A stretch of 64,000 nt of DNA. Origin: Jeotgalibacillus salarius. Its GTDB lineage: Bacteria; Bacillota; Bacilli; Bacillales; Jeotgalibacillaceae. The notes below the pieces were generated by a model, which was given only the letters and a program-made list of their open reading frames with translations, made no database searches and was not told where the DNA came from. Position numbers and translations under genes: made by a program. Shown one piece after another: positions 52,371 to 60,432 of this stretch (within the stretch, counting starts at the first letter, position 1; every line of letters begins with the position of its first letter). The stretch covers positions 120,028-184,027 of the forward strand of contig NZ_SORX01000003.1 of the NCBI RefSeq assembly GCF_004405125.1, given 5' to 3'.

Positions 52371-54214
52371 CAGATTGCCTCCTTTGTTGGGTTAGTTGAA
52401 ATTTGTCTGCTGATGTCGTGGATGCGGACCAACTGATGCATATATTCTGTTCCCGCAAGTCCTGTTTCTTCCAGACTGACTTCAAACTGATAACCTTTCA
52501 TCAATTCTTTCATTCTTTCGAAATCACGGGTGACCATCACCACATCATGCCCTTCACTTTTCTGCTGAATTCTGGCAGCGACATTGACCGTCCTGCCGAA
52601 ATAATCCAGCAGATCATTCGCATTGACGGCAATCACAGGTCCCGAATTCAACCCTAGCTTAATTGAAAGATCTATTTGCTGTTCCTCGTTGAATTGTCCA
52701 ATCCCCGTCTGGATATCTAGCGCCGCCATTGCAGCATCCTCTTCATGGAAGAATACGGCCATGATGGCGTCACCAATGGTTTTTACAATCGTGCCATTAT
52801 GTGCTGATATATGTTTTTTTAAATATCTGAAATGCTCATTTACCTGGTGATAAGCTGCAGCATCTCCTTCTTTTTCATATAATGCAGTTGAGGCTTTCAG
52901 ATCGCTGAAAAGAACTGTCATAGACTGAATACCAATCTGCTGGTCCGGTGACAGCACTTCTGTTGAAAATAAATCCCGGAATAATTGCAATGAAGTGATT
53001 TCTGCTGCAGTAACAGACTGATGGTTCCAATCGATTGTTTCATAGACCACAATGATTTCTTCTTCAGCATCATTGGCGATAGTCAGCTCTCCACCATCTT
53101 CACTTATGCCAGCAGATGCGCTGCTCCAATGTTCTCCATCAAAGTGATACGTTTGTTTCACTGCGGAATTTTCCTGAGTCATCACTGCATTATGTTTTAA
53201 TAGTCGAATTCTTGTCTTTCCCTTCACCGCCGGGTATTTTAAAATTGCTTGTTCCCCTGGAAGAATCCTTCTCTGCGCGAGCACATGAGCAGACTTCGCA
53301 GGCCCTGTGAGACAGTACGTTTGATCAGCTGCAGTTCGGATGGAAGGGTGGACTGAAAACTGCATTTCAATATATTGGTCAAAACTTAACTCGTAATTAA
53401 TCCCACACAGATCACAATGAACCTCATCTTTCACTTCCTTCATTGAGGACGCAGTTGATTTTGAGACACGGCAATTCGGACACATTAGATGCCACTCCTG
53501 CAGCAGCAATCCTTCCTTCACGCCATTAAGAAAAAGACTGAGGATCTCTTTGCGTGGAAATGCCCAATTATCAGCTAAAACATAAGGTTTCATATGAAGT
53601 ACTTCATCGTCTCCTGCTGATTCAAGATGATCCTCTAACTGCTTAAGTTGTTCAGGTTGAGAATGAAGCGTTGAAAGGTTTTCACAGATTCTGCGCAGCC
53701 GGTCCTGGTCAATTTTTGGCGAAGCCTGTACCGGCAGCTTTTCATAGCCGCTATCCTTGTTTGTTTCTATATATTTGTCGAGATAATTCATGATTTCTTT
53801 AATAGACTTCAGGCCAACGACAGGGATCGCTGCGAGACCCAGAACATTTGCAGGAGTAAATCTTGCTGTACCTGTCACCTGTGTACCAAGCGTTCCATCT
53901 GAAAGCACCAAGTCTTCCAGGGCCACTTCCCACAAAAGCTGTTTAATCGGACCGCTTTCATAACGACGCTCAACTGAGTACACTTCTTCTTTCACCCATT
54001 CAAAAGGGTATTCTCGCCATTTTAAAGGAACAATACCCAGCGCTTTTGCTTCTGCATATCGAAACATTTTTTGATCCTTGAAGGCAGTATCAGAAAAATC
54101 CACAGGAAATAAACCAGACACTCTGTTGAGATGTTCAGTGTCAGCCAGCAGTTCCCAGGCTTTCCCGCGTGAAATTGGGTATTCTTTTTTAAATACATAC
54201 TGTTTTTCCTTCAT
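52367..54214 (-). CDS. Class III nucleotidyl cyclase with SRPBCC and zinc-ribbon regions
   Basis: A 615-residue soluble protein. Residues 1-150 resemble an SRPBCC/START-like ligand-binding fold (ISRGKAWELLADTEHLNRVSG). A zinc ribbon (CPNC...CDLC) lies near 245-280. Residues 430-600 are a cyclase catalytic domain with both metal Asp (VLFSDLKAST, Asp438; TIGDAIMAVF, Asp482), Lys478 and Asp537 (LLDYFGRT) expected for ATP recognition, and Asn544/Arg548 (TVNVAARI) for the transition state. All six key residues are present, so adenylate cyclase activity is predicted. Overlaps its neighbour by 4 bases. Confidence 0.9.
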   Translation of the reverse strand: MKEKQYVFKKEYPISRGKAWELLADTEHLNRVSGLFPVDFSDTAFKDQKMFRYAEAKALGIVPLKWREYPFEWVKEEVYSVERRYESGPIKQLLWEVALEDLVLSDGTLGTQVTGTARFTPANVLGLAAIPVVGLKSIKEIMNYLDKYIETNKDSGYEKLPVQASPKIDQDRLRRICENLSTLHSQPEQLKQLEDHLESAGDDEVLHMKPYVLADNWAFPRKEILSLFLNGVKEGLLLQEWHLMCPNCRVSKSTASSMKEVKDEVHCDLCGINYELSFDQYIEMQFSVHPSIRTAADQTYCLTGPAKSAHVLAQRRILPGEQAILKYPAVKGKTRIRLLKHNAVMTQENSAVKQTYHFDGEHWSSASAGISEDGGELTIANDAEEEIIVVYETIDWNHQSVTAAEITSLQLFRDLFSTEVLSPDQQIGIQSMTVLFSDLKASTALYEKEGDAAAYHQVNEHFRYLKKHISAHNGTIVKTIGDAIMAVFFHEEDAAMAALDIQTGIGQFNEEQQIDLSIKLGLNSGPVIAVNANDLLDYFGRTVNVAARIQQKSEGHDVVMVTRDFERMKELMKGYQFEVSLEETGLAGTEYMHQLVRIHDISRQISTNPTKEAIC

Positions 54215-54225
54215 GCAATCCCCCC

Positions 54226-55356
54226 TCAGCTTTCATCCTTATACTGATTTCTTACATTTTCAATCGCTTCTAATTGTTCAAAAAAGACGTCTGTGAGGTG
54301 AGGATCAAAGTGCTTACCTTTTTCAAAACTGATCATCTTCAGAATCTTTTCAAGTGGCCACGCTTCTTTATAGGGTCTTTGCGAACCAAGTGCATCAAAA
54401 ACATCTGCAATTGCAACGATTCTTCCGTATATATGAATTTCCTCACCACTGCGACCGTGTGGATAACCGGATCCATCCCACTTTTCATGATGATCTCTTG
54501 CAATAATCGCAGCGGCTTGAAGAATTCTTCTTTTTGAATTTTTGAAAATACCATAACCGACTTCTGCATGTTTTTTCATTATATTAAACTCTATATCGGT
54601 TAGTTTTCCGGGTTTATTTAATATCGCATCCGGTACAGATACTTTTCCTATGTCATGCATCGGACTCGCAAGTTCGATCAGACGCGACTCTTCTTCTGAA
54701 AGACCGCTGCCCTTCGCAATGATGTAGGAATAAGCCGCAACCCTTTTTACGTGCTGACCGGTTTCACGGGAACGGCTTTCACCGATATTCCCCATCGTTA
54801 AAATCATCTCTTTTTGGGATTCGATCAGTTCAGAATATAATATTGCCTTTTCCATTGACTGACCTGTGTAAGTGGCGGCGAGGGATAGGTAGGTAATGTC
54901 TTTTTCAGTGAACAGTGAAGGAGAAGTTTGTTTATTGACTGCCTGGTAAACGCCCACAATCTCTTGCTCAGCATTGCGAATTGGAATGCATAAAATTGAG
55001 TATGTACGATACCCTGTTTTCTTATCAACCGTTTGGTTAAATCGGCTATCCTGATATGCGTCCTGAATTGAAATGATTTCACCGGATCGATAGGCTGCTC
55101 CCACAAGCCCCGAGTCAATCGGAATTTCTATTCGATCAATGCCATGTGCAATTTTCGTCCATATTTTTTCCTCAGAAGGCTCTGCAATCCACAGTGTACA
55201 CCGGTCTGCCAGTGTAAGCCTTCTGCCCATTTCAGCCATAAGTAAATGAACCTGATCCAGATCATTCTCATGTGCCAGCTTTGATGCAAATTCAAATATA
55301 ATTTTCAGCAGTTCTTCAGCAGGGATGTCAAATGATGACCCAGAATGAATTCCCAT
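54226..55356 (-). CDS. GAF plus HD-GYP phosphodiesterase
   Basis: Cytoplasmic 376-residue protein. N-terminal GAF domain (about 10-160; RCTLWIAEPSEEKIWTKI, VGAAYRSGEIISIQDAY) and a complete HD-GYP domain: HDIGKVSVPD, NKPGKLTD, MKKHAEVGY, DHHEKWDGSGYP and AIADVFDALGSQRPYKE. HD-GYP enzymes hydrolyse cyclic-di-GMP (or related dinucleotides). The start is taken as ATG 55356, with AAAAGGGG spaced 9 bases, not TTG at 55362. It is the first gene of the four-gene operon, 11 bases before the cyclase. Confidence 0.93.
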   Translation of the reverse strand: MGIHSGSSFDIPAEELLKIIFEFASKLAHENDLDQVHLLMAEMGRRLTLADRCTLWIAEPSEEKIWTKIAHGIDRIEIPIDSGLVGAAYRSGEIISIQDAYQDSRFNQTVDKKTGYRTYSILCIPIRNAEQEIVGVYQAVNKQTSPSLFTEKDITYLSLAATYTGQSMEKAILYSELIESQKEMILTMGNIGESRSRETGQHVKRVAAYSYIIAKGSGLSEEESRLIELASPMHDIGKVSVPDAILNKPGKLTDIEFNIMKKHAEVGYGIFKNSKRRILQAAAIIARDHHEKWDGSGYPHGRSGEEIHIYGRIVAIADVFDALGSQRPYKEAWPLEKILKMISFEKGKHFDPHLTDVFFEQLEAIENVRNQYKDES

Positions 55357-55467
55357 ACACAATATCCCCTTTTATCATTTAAGATTTATCATTTTCTACT
55401 TTAGTTATATGATATATTAATTATAACAAATATAATAATGAAACTAAAGAACTATAAGAGGTGAAAA

Positions 55468-55812
55468 ATGACTCCTTTTTCTTTTTTATTTCTCTCCCAT
55501 TTAATCGGTGATTATTTATTTCAGACAAGCTGGATGGCCGGACGTAAAAAAAATGACTGGACGGCCCTGTTAACTCATTGTTTCGTCTATACATTAACCG
55601 TTGCAATCATAGCTTATTTTACATTTGGGGGCCTTTCTCTTACTGCGGTCATATTTGTATTTATCACTCACGTCATTATTGATAAACAGGTTGTGGTGCA
55701 ATGGTGGGTAAAACGCATCATGAGTCCTCCACCCAGTGAAAAAAAATGGCTGACAATCGTTGCTGATCAGACTTTTCATTTGATCGTTTTAGCCATTGCA
55801 TTATACATATAA
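55468..55812 (+). CDS. DUF3307 membrane protein
   Basis: A 114-residue membrane protein: FLSHLIGDYLFQTSWMAGRKKNDW near the N-terminus matches the DUF3307 family (HxxGDxxFQ), with three further hydrophobic segments (LTHCFVYTLTVAIIAYFTF, ALTAVIFVFITHVIID, FHLIVLAIALYI). Function unknown; His/Asp residues of HLIGD could bind a ligand. GAGGTG site. Divergent from the HD-GYP gene and convergent with the EAL gene. Confidence 0.88.
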   Translation: MTPFSFLFLSHLIGDYLFQTSWMAGRKKNDWTALLTHCFVYTLTVAIIAYFTFGGLSLTAVIFVFITHVIIDKQVVVQWWVKRIMSPPPSEKKWLTIVADQTFHLIVLAIALYI

Positions 55813-55849
55813 GTGATCAATTTTAATCAAACAGTCTTTCTGACAATGC

Positions 55850-55892
55850 AAAAAATAACGTTTCTGCACAAACACAGAAACGTTATTTTTTA
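55850..55892. terminator. Bidirectional terminator between the DUF3307 and EAL genes
   Basis: AAAAAATAACGTTTCTG and CAGAAACGTTATTTTTT arms around an 8-base loop, with T runs on both strands. Confidence 0.9.
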
Positions 55893-56764
55893 TGTGATAA
55901 ATATTTAGTTAAAAATTCTTCAGCAGGTACAGCCTTACTATAATAAAACCCCTGGGCCACCTGCCCGCCTGCCTGCTGATAAAGATGAAGTACCTCATCA
56001 GTTTCAACACCTTCAGCTATCGGTACAGCCCCAAGTGTTTCGGCCATCCGAACAAGCGACTGAACAACTTTGACCGCTCTATCCTGATCTGGCATTTGTC
56101 TAATGAATGATTGATCAATTTTCAAAAAATCTACACTCACATCTATTAGATGAGCCATTGTATTGTATCCTGTTCCAAAATCATCAATTGAAATTTTCAC
56201 ACCAATGTTTTGAAGCCTTTTCGCCTGAGAGACCCAGACTTCGAGATCTGTCGGCATCCGTTCCGTGAGTTCCAGTGCAATGAACGCTGGATCGACACGG
56301 TATGCATGAGTAAGGTGCTCAATGTCAGTGACAATCGTATCCTGAACAAAGTGGTTGCCTGAAACATTTACAGCAATATTGATTAACTCGTTCCCGCGGG
56401 TTTGCCAATCTGCCTGCTGCTGAAACAGCTGATTAAATGTCCATTTCCCTATGTCTACAATCTGTCCCGAGTATTCAGCCTGTGGAATAAAGCTATCAGG
56501 ATATAGTACTCCTCTTTCAGGGTGATGCCATCTGATTAATGCTTCTGCGCCAAACAGCTGACCAGTTTTGGTATCAATTTGAGGCTGATAGTAAAGCTGA
56601 AATTCATTGGCGCGTATCGCTCTTTTGACTTCATCATTGAAAGAGAGTTTCATAGTAGAAATTGAAGCTGGTGTATGATTATAATTTCTTACCTTTGAAA
56701 GGTCCGGCGTGTCTTTTGAAACCTGCACCGATGCATTTCTCGGTGAAAAATAAGCAACATTCAA
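55883..56764 (-). CDS. EAL-domain cyclic-di-GMP phosphodiesterase
   Basis: A protein of about 293 residues, nearly all EAL domain. Catalytic motifs: FQLYYQPQID, AEALIRWHHPERG (EAL), NIAVNVSGNHF, ALELTERMP, SIDDFGTGYN (both Asp), DFLKIDQSF (Lys), AEGVET (Glu) and VAQGFYYSKAVP. All metal-binding and catalytic residues are in place. No GGDEF or sensor domain is seen, except a 50-residue N-terminal stretch. The start is read as TTG 56764 with AAAGGGTG; the ATG at 56803 has no ribosome site, so this is uncertain. Confidence 0.9.
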   Translation of the reverse strand: MNVAYFSPRNASVQVSKDTPDLSKVRNYNHTPASISTMKLSFNDEVKRAIRANEFQLYYQPQIDTKTGQLFGAEALIRWHHPERGVLYPDSFIPQAEYSGQIVDIGKWTFNQLFQQQADWQTRGNELINIAVNVSGNHFVQDTIVTDIEHLTHAYRVDPAFIALELTERMPTDLEVWVSQAKRLQNIGVKISIDDFGTGYNTMAHLIDVSVDFLKIDQSFIRQMPDQDRAVKVVQSLVRMAETLGAVPIAEGVETDEVLHLYQQAGGQVAQGFYYSKAVPAEEFLTKYLSHKK

Positions 56765-56887
56765 TTCAAACACCCTTTCGAGAACCAGCATATTTAAATT
56801 CATTATAACGCATCTTACAATTATTTCATACTATTTTTCAGAATTTTTCAATAATACTAAACAGGTCTTTATTACTGACCTTTTTTC

Positions 56888-57334
56888 TTAACCGTATTTT
56901 TTCTGATGCTCTTTTTTCCTTGCCAGATACTCCTCGTCTTCACGCACTTCTATCCACTTTTTTTCAAATATCGAAGCAGATTCGGCTTTTTCATCATCAA
57001 TATCTCTATCGTTGATTTCACCACTTTTGTCATACTTTTTTCCACCTTTATAATTCGCATAACGTCTGGCACGTGTATAACCCATTTGCAAAAATTTCCT
57101 GGACATATCCATTCCTACAAAATCCTGTTTTTCTTTATAATCTAAGTATAGTTCATAAATTTTCTCTGAAGATTCCTTTGCGATCTCAGGTGTTTTAAAA
57201 CGCCAGTGAGGCAGGATTTCGCCTTTATACGGCTCTACAAGAAGAACACCCTGCTCTCCCCGGCCCACACTGTATAGTTCGGGTTGTTCTCTGAAGTTGA
57301 TCTTATCGTAGTCCAAATCATAATCAAAAGCCAC
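56888..57334 (-). CDS. DUF4385 domain protein
   Basis: A 148-residue protein starting VAFDYDLDYDKINFREQPELYSVGRGEQGVLLVEPYK, with WRFKTPEIAKESSEKIYELYLDYKEKQDFVGMDMSRKFLQMGYTRARRYANYKGGKKY, a conserved core of DUF4385, best known from cyanobacteria, cyanophage and some Bacillus. Function unknown. The start is GTG 57334, with AGGAGG upstream. The acidic tail (DDEKAESASIFEK) ends in Lys. Single gene, terminator not clear at its end. Confidence 0.85.
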   Translation of the reverse strand: MAFDYDLDYDKINFREQPELYSVGRGEQGVLLVEPYKGEILPHWRFKTPEIAKESSEKIYELYLDYKEKQDFVGMDMSRKFLQMGYTRARRYANYKGGKKYDKSGEINDRDIDDEKAESASIFEKKWIEVREDEEYLARKKEHQKKYG

Positions 57335-57462
57335 AACACTCAACCTCCTTTGTACACCATACCCAAAAAAATATTTTGTTAACAAAAAGACACCCACTTT
57401 TACTGATGAATTCGTGATAATGTCAACAGTCACTCCTCAGCCCCAATGAAGTCATCGTTCAT

Positions 57463-57501
57463 AAAAAATCCCTTCAGTACACTCACTGAAGAGATTTTTT
57501 C
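57463..57501 (-). terminator. Rho-independent terminator of the SOD-like gene
   Basis: Minus-strand arms AAATCTCTTCAG(T) and CTGAAGGGATTT followed by a T-rich tail. Confidence 0.85.
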
Positions 57502-58050
57502 TTAATCCGTGATTTCTCCACACGCAATTCGGGCACCCGCATTGCCTGCAGGGTCTGTTTTGTAGTCGTCAGGGCCTTCATGAATCACAATGGCACTACC
57601 ATCCTCATCCAACAGAGAGTGCTCGCTGCCTTTTTTAAGCGTCAGATCCCTCACTGTCAATTCCAGATCAATTGTGCCATCTTCATCTACTTTCAAGTTT
57701 GGAAGGTCGCCAGCGTGGTAGCCTTTAGGGTTCTCGAACCCATGCTGTTTGCCCTCCGGATTAAAATGCCCACCGGCAGATTCAAAGTCAGGTGGCGTAC
57801 ACACACTCGTTTCATGAATATGAACAGCTTTCTCTCCCGGTTCAATTCCTTTTACCGACACTTGCACAACGACCCCTTCATCAGTCTCACGAAAGATCGC
57901 TGAACCAATGTTTTCTCCCTGACTGTTAATCATCTTAGATTCTATCACTGGCAGGGCACTCGCAGGAACCACTCCCTCCTGAAGCATTTGACAACCTCCG
58001 AGTCCAGCTACTGCAACACTGATCACAAGACCAATTGTATAACGTTTCAT
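57502..58050 (-). CDS. Cu/Zn superoxide dismutase-like lipoprotein
   Basis: Cell-surface SOD-family lipoprotein of 182 residues. Signal peptide MKRYTIGLVISVAVAGLGGC ends in the lipobox LGGC. SOD core: VHIHE (two Cu ligands), GGHFNPEGKQHGF and HAGDLPNL (bridging and Zn ligands), VIHEGPDDY (fourth Cu His) and NAGARIACG with Arg and one disulfide Cys. All metal-binding residues appear to be kept. The start is ATG 58050, with AGGAGG upstream. Confidence 0.9.
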   Translation of the reverse strand: MKRYTIGLVISVAVAGLGGCQMLQEGVVPASALPVIESKMINSQGENIGSAIFRETDEGVVVQVSVKGIEPGEKAVHIHETSVCTPPDFESAGGHFNPEGKQHGFENPKGYHAGDLPNLKVDEDGTIDLELTVRDLTLKKGSEHSLLDEDGSAIVIHEGPDDYKTDPAGNAGARIACGEITD

Positions 58051-58106
58051 AAAATAAAGACCTCCTATTCTTAGCAATAGGCTGTCCTTATTTCATAAAA
58101 ATTAAA

Positions 58107-59030
58107 CTATCTTCTCGCCATAGACATGAGCGTAAATCCGATATTCGCCGGTCTCTCAGCCAAACGCTTCATAAAGTAGGTGTACCAATCTTTGCCGAAC
58201 GGCACATATACGACCATATTCCATCCTTCTTCAGCCAGCTCTTTCTGTTTCTCTTCCCGCATACCCTGCAGCATTTGAAATTCGAACTGATCCTTCGAGA
58301 TGTTGTGTTCTTTCACAAGCTGCTTCACAAAATCAATCATGTCGTTATCGTGAGTAGCAACCTGTGTATAGTTACCTTTCAGCATATGAGTTTTCACCAG
58401 ATTTTTATAATTTTCGTCTACAACGCTCTTGTTGTTAATATCAACATCTTCAGATTCTATATATGCTCCTTTGACAAAACGGATGGCAGGTGAAAAACCG
58501 TCAAGCCTTTCGACATCCGTTTCAGTTCTGAATAAATTCGCCTGAAGCGCCAGACCAACGTTCTCATGATTTTCTCTTAACGTCTCATAAACGGAAACAA
58601 TATCTTCACAGTTTTTGTATTCTTCCATATTAATCGTGACAAATACATCGTATTTTTTCGCTTCGGTTAAAATGGTGTTCATATTCTGAATCGCTACATC
58701 CTTTCCCACTTCAAGTCCAACACTAAAAAGCTTGAGTGAAATTTGTGCGTTCAATTTCTCATCTCTGATCGCATGAATGGCTTTAAAACTATTATCAACA
58801 TACTTTTTTGTACCTTTTTCAGTTTCCACAAACTCACCCAGGCAATCAATCGTCGCACCAATACCGTTACGATTAAGTGCCTTTACCTGTTTAACCATGT
58901 CTTCTGTCTTCTCACCGCCCACAAAATGTGAGCCGCCTAACTCCATTCCGACACGTCTGGATATATTGATGAACAGCTGGTTATAAGCTAAAGCTGTAAA
59001 GAATCGATTTAATGCTGATGCAATGATCAT
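58107..59030 (-). CDS. Proline dehydrogenase
   Basis: FAD-dependent proline oxidase of about 307 residues (PutM/FadM type, membrane-peripheral): GGSHFVGGEKTEDMV near the N-terminus, GIGATIDCLGEFVETE, then FVKGAYIES and TYFMKRLAERPANIGF near the C-terminus, the conserved FAD/proline-binding motifs. It converts proline to P5C with electrons passed to quinone. No P5C dehydrogenase adjoins it. GAGGAGG start site. Own transcription unit. Confidence 0.93.
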   Translation of the reverse strand: MIIASALNRFFTALAYNQLFINISRRVGMELGGSHFVGGEKTEDMVKQVKALNRNGIGATIDCLGEFVETEKGTKKYVDNSFKAIHAIRDEKLNAQISLKLFSVGLEVGKDVAIQNMNTILTEAKKYDVFVTINMEEYKNCEDIVSVYETLRENHENVGLALQANLFRTETDVERLDGFSPAIRFVKGAYIESEDVDINNKSVVDENYKNLVKTHMLKGNYTQVATHDNDMIDFVKQLVKEHNISKDQFEFQMLQGMREEKQKELAEEGWNMVVYVPFGKDWYTYFMKRLAERPANIGFTLMSMARR

Positions 59031-59165
59031 TTAAATCCTCCTCATAATCTGGCAGTTCTTTACTGATTCCCCTTCTCCCTAATAAACAAACGGATGTGAA
59101 ATTTTCCTTTAAAAGCGCTCCATGATAAAATAAGGATTGGACTACACATTAAAGGAGTGCTAACA

Positions 59166-59600
59166 ATGGCAAAAACAGGTTATATTGATTTAACAAATGG
59201 ACATAAACTTTCTTTTGAACTTTATCCGGAAGAAGCGCCGGGCACAGTTGAGAACTTTGAAAAGCTTGCAAACGAAGGCTTTTACGACGGGCTTAACTTC
59301 CACCGCGTCATCCCGGGCTTTGTAAGTCAGGGCGGATGCCCGAATAAAAACGGTACAGGCGGCCCTGGTTACACAATTAAGTGTGAAACAGAAGGCAATC
59401 CTCACCGTCACCAGCCGGGCTCACTGTCAATGGCTCACGCAGGTAAAGACACTGGCGGAAGCCAATTTTTCGTCGTACACGAAGCACAGCCTCACCTCGA
59501 TGGTGTGCACACAGTCTTTGGTAAAGTAACAGAAGGTCTTGAGCACGCTCAAGGCATGGAACAAGGCGCAGGCATCAACGAAATCCGTGTGAACGGTTAA
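59166..59600 (+). CDS. ppiB: Peptidyl-prolyl cis-trans isomerase (cyclophilin)
   Basis: Cytoplasmic PPIase of 144 residues: [33 protein letters not shown] contains the catalytic Arg (HRVIPGF), [18 protein letters not shown] the Gln/Phe pocket, and [14 protein letters not shown] the His. The start is ATG 59166 (MAKTGYID), shorter than other in-frame starts that have no ribosome site. Terminator follows 8 bases later. Confidence 0.93.
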   Translation: MAKTGYIDLTNGHKLSFELYPEEAPGTVENFEKLANEGFYDGLNFHRVIPGFVSQGGCPNKNGTGGPGYTIKCETEGNPHRHQPGSLSMAHAGKDTGGSQFFVVHEAQPHLDGVHTVFGKVTEGLEHAQGMEQGAGINEIRVNG

Positions 59601-59605
59601 ATAAA

Positions 59606-59635
59606 AAAGGGCCGGGACAATTGTCTCGGCCTTTA
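59606..59635 (+). terminator. Rho-independent terminator of ppiB
   Basis: GGCCGGGACAATTGTCTCGGCC stem followed by TTTA. Confidence 0.8.
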
Positions 59636-59741
59636 CTCGTTCCGCTGCGCTTCAGGCGGACGCTTTCCGGACGGAGGTTGCGGGATCTCAGCTTCCCTCT
59701 AGTCGTCCCGGAGTCATCGCCTTACGCTCCGCTGCACTAAG
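59636..59741 (+). repeat. Interspersed folded intergenic repeat, copy G (deleted variant)
   Basis: Keeps the outer blocks GGCGGACGCTTTCCGGACGG, GGGATCTCAGCT, CCCGGAGTCATCGCC and GCTCCGCT, but the central GCCTCCTC/GCGGGG region is deleted, leaving about 106 bases. It directly follows the ppiB terminator. Confidence 0.82.
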
Positions 59742-59806
59742 ATTTTAATAAAAATATTGTTTCGCATAACCACATTTATAAATTCACCCGGCTTTTTTAA
59801 CTTTAA

Positions 59807-59920
59807 TCAATCTGTATCTGTCCACGAGTACACTAAAATCATAAACAGAATCATCAGAACGCCGGCAACGATATAAAACCAATCCGGTACATAGCTTCCA
59901 CCAAAAAAGCTGAATAACAA
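59807..59920 (-). CDS. Small membrane protein, 37 residues
   Basis: Too short for ordinary gene finders. Starts with TTG 59920, preceded by GAGGAGGG, and reads LLFSFFGGSYVPDWFYIVAGVLMI... with one strong membrane segment and a DTD end. It begins 11 bases after the DUF1648 gene stop on the same strand, so the two should form one operon. The excellent ribosome site supports real translation. Confidence 0.72.
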   Translation of the reverse strand: MLFSFFGGSYVPDWFYIVAGVLMILFMILVYSWTDTD

Positions 59921-59931
59921 ATGATCCCTCC

Positions 59932-60432
59932 TCAATTCCTGATCATCTTGAACAAAAACCATCCCATTGAACTAAATAGCATGATTAAAAAAACAGGCAT
60001 CACACCTGAAGACAAGTTAGCACTTCCCCCACTGCCTATCAATGTGATTTCATACGTAATATAAGCAAATAATAACACGCTCAGGTTTTTAATTACATTC
60101 ATCATCAAAACACCATTCAAATATTGTCTTTCGGCGTTTTCCTCTGTAATTTTCCCTAAGTAATTATAAGTGTGAGGGATTTTTTCCAGCGCAGTTAACC
60201 CTCCCCACATCACTAAACCGATGATAGGCAGCATGATCGCACTCCATTTACCACCAAAACCGTCCGCTTCTCCGGATGCATTAAAATGAATCGGAATCAC
60301 TTCTGACAGATCTCCCCATGACAAAGCCAGATAAGCTGATGCCGCTAAAAGCAATATCAGTGAAATCATACTAAACATTTTTGCCCAGACCGGCTTTTCA
60401 ATTTTAATTACTGGCCTGTTTGAATGAAACAT
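59932..60432 (-). CDS. DUF1648 domain membrane protein
   Basis: A 166-residue membrane protein with an N-terminal DUF1648 signature: WGDLSEVIPIHFNASGEADGFGGKWSAIMLPI (P-x-HFN-x-x-G-x-x-DG-x-x-x-K), typical of SdpI-like and related immunity proteins, with about four hydrophobic segments. DUF1648/SdpI members include immunity against the SDP toxin, but no toxin gene lies nearby. AGGAGGG site; first of a two-gene operon with the small protein at 59807. Confidence 0.88.
   Translation of the reverse strand: MFHSNRPVIKIEKPVWAKMFSMISLILLLAASAYLALSWGDLSEVIPIHFNASGEADGFGGKWSAIMLPIIGLVMWGGLTALEKIPHTYNYLGKITEENAERQYLNGVLMMNVIKNLSVLLFAYITYEITLIGSGGSANLSSGVMPVFLIMLFSSMGWFLFKMIRN

Noticed and set aside
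56888..57334. Considered a prophage remnant around DUF4385
   Set aside because: No integrase, structural or att-like genes were seen in the flanking regions.
59932..60432. Considered DUF1648 plus small peptide as an SDP-like toxin/immunity system
   Set aside because: No sdpC-like toxin, signal peptide or sdpAB genes are present, so only a possible small-peptide partner is reported.
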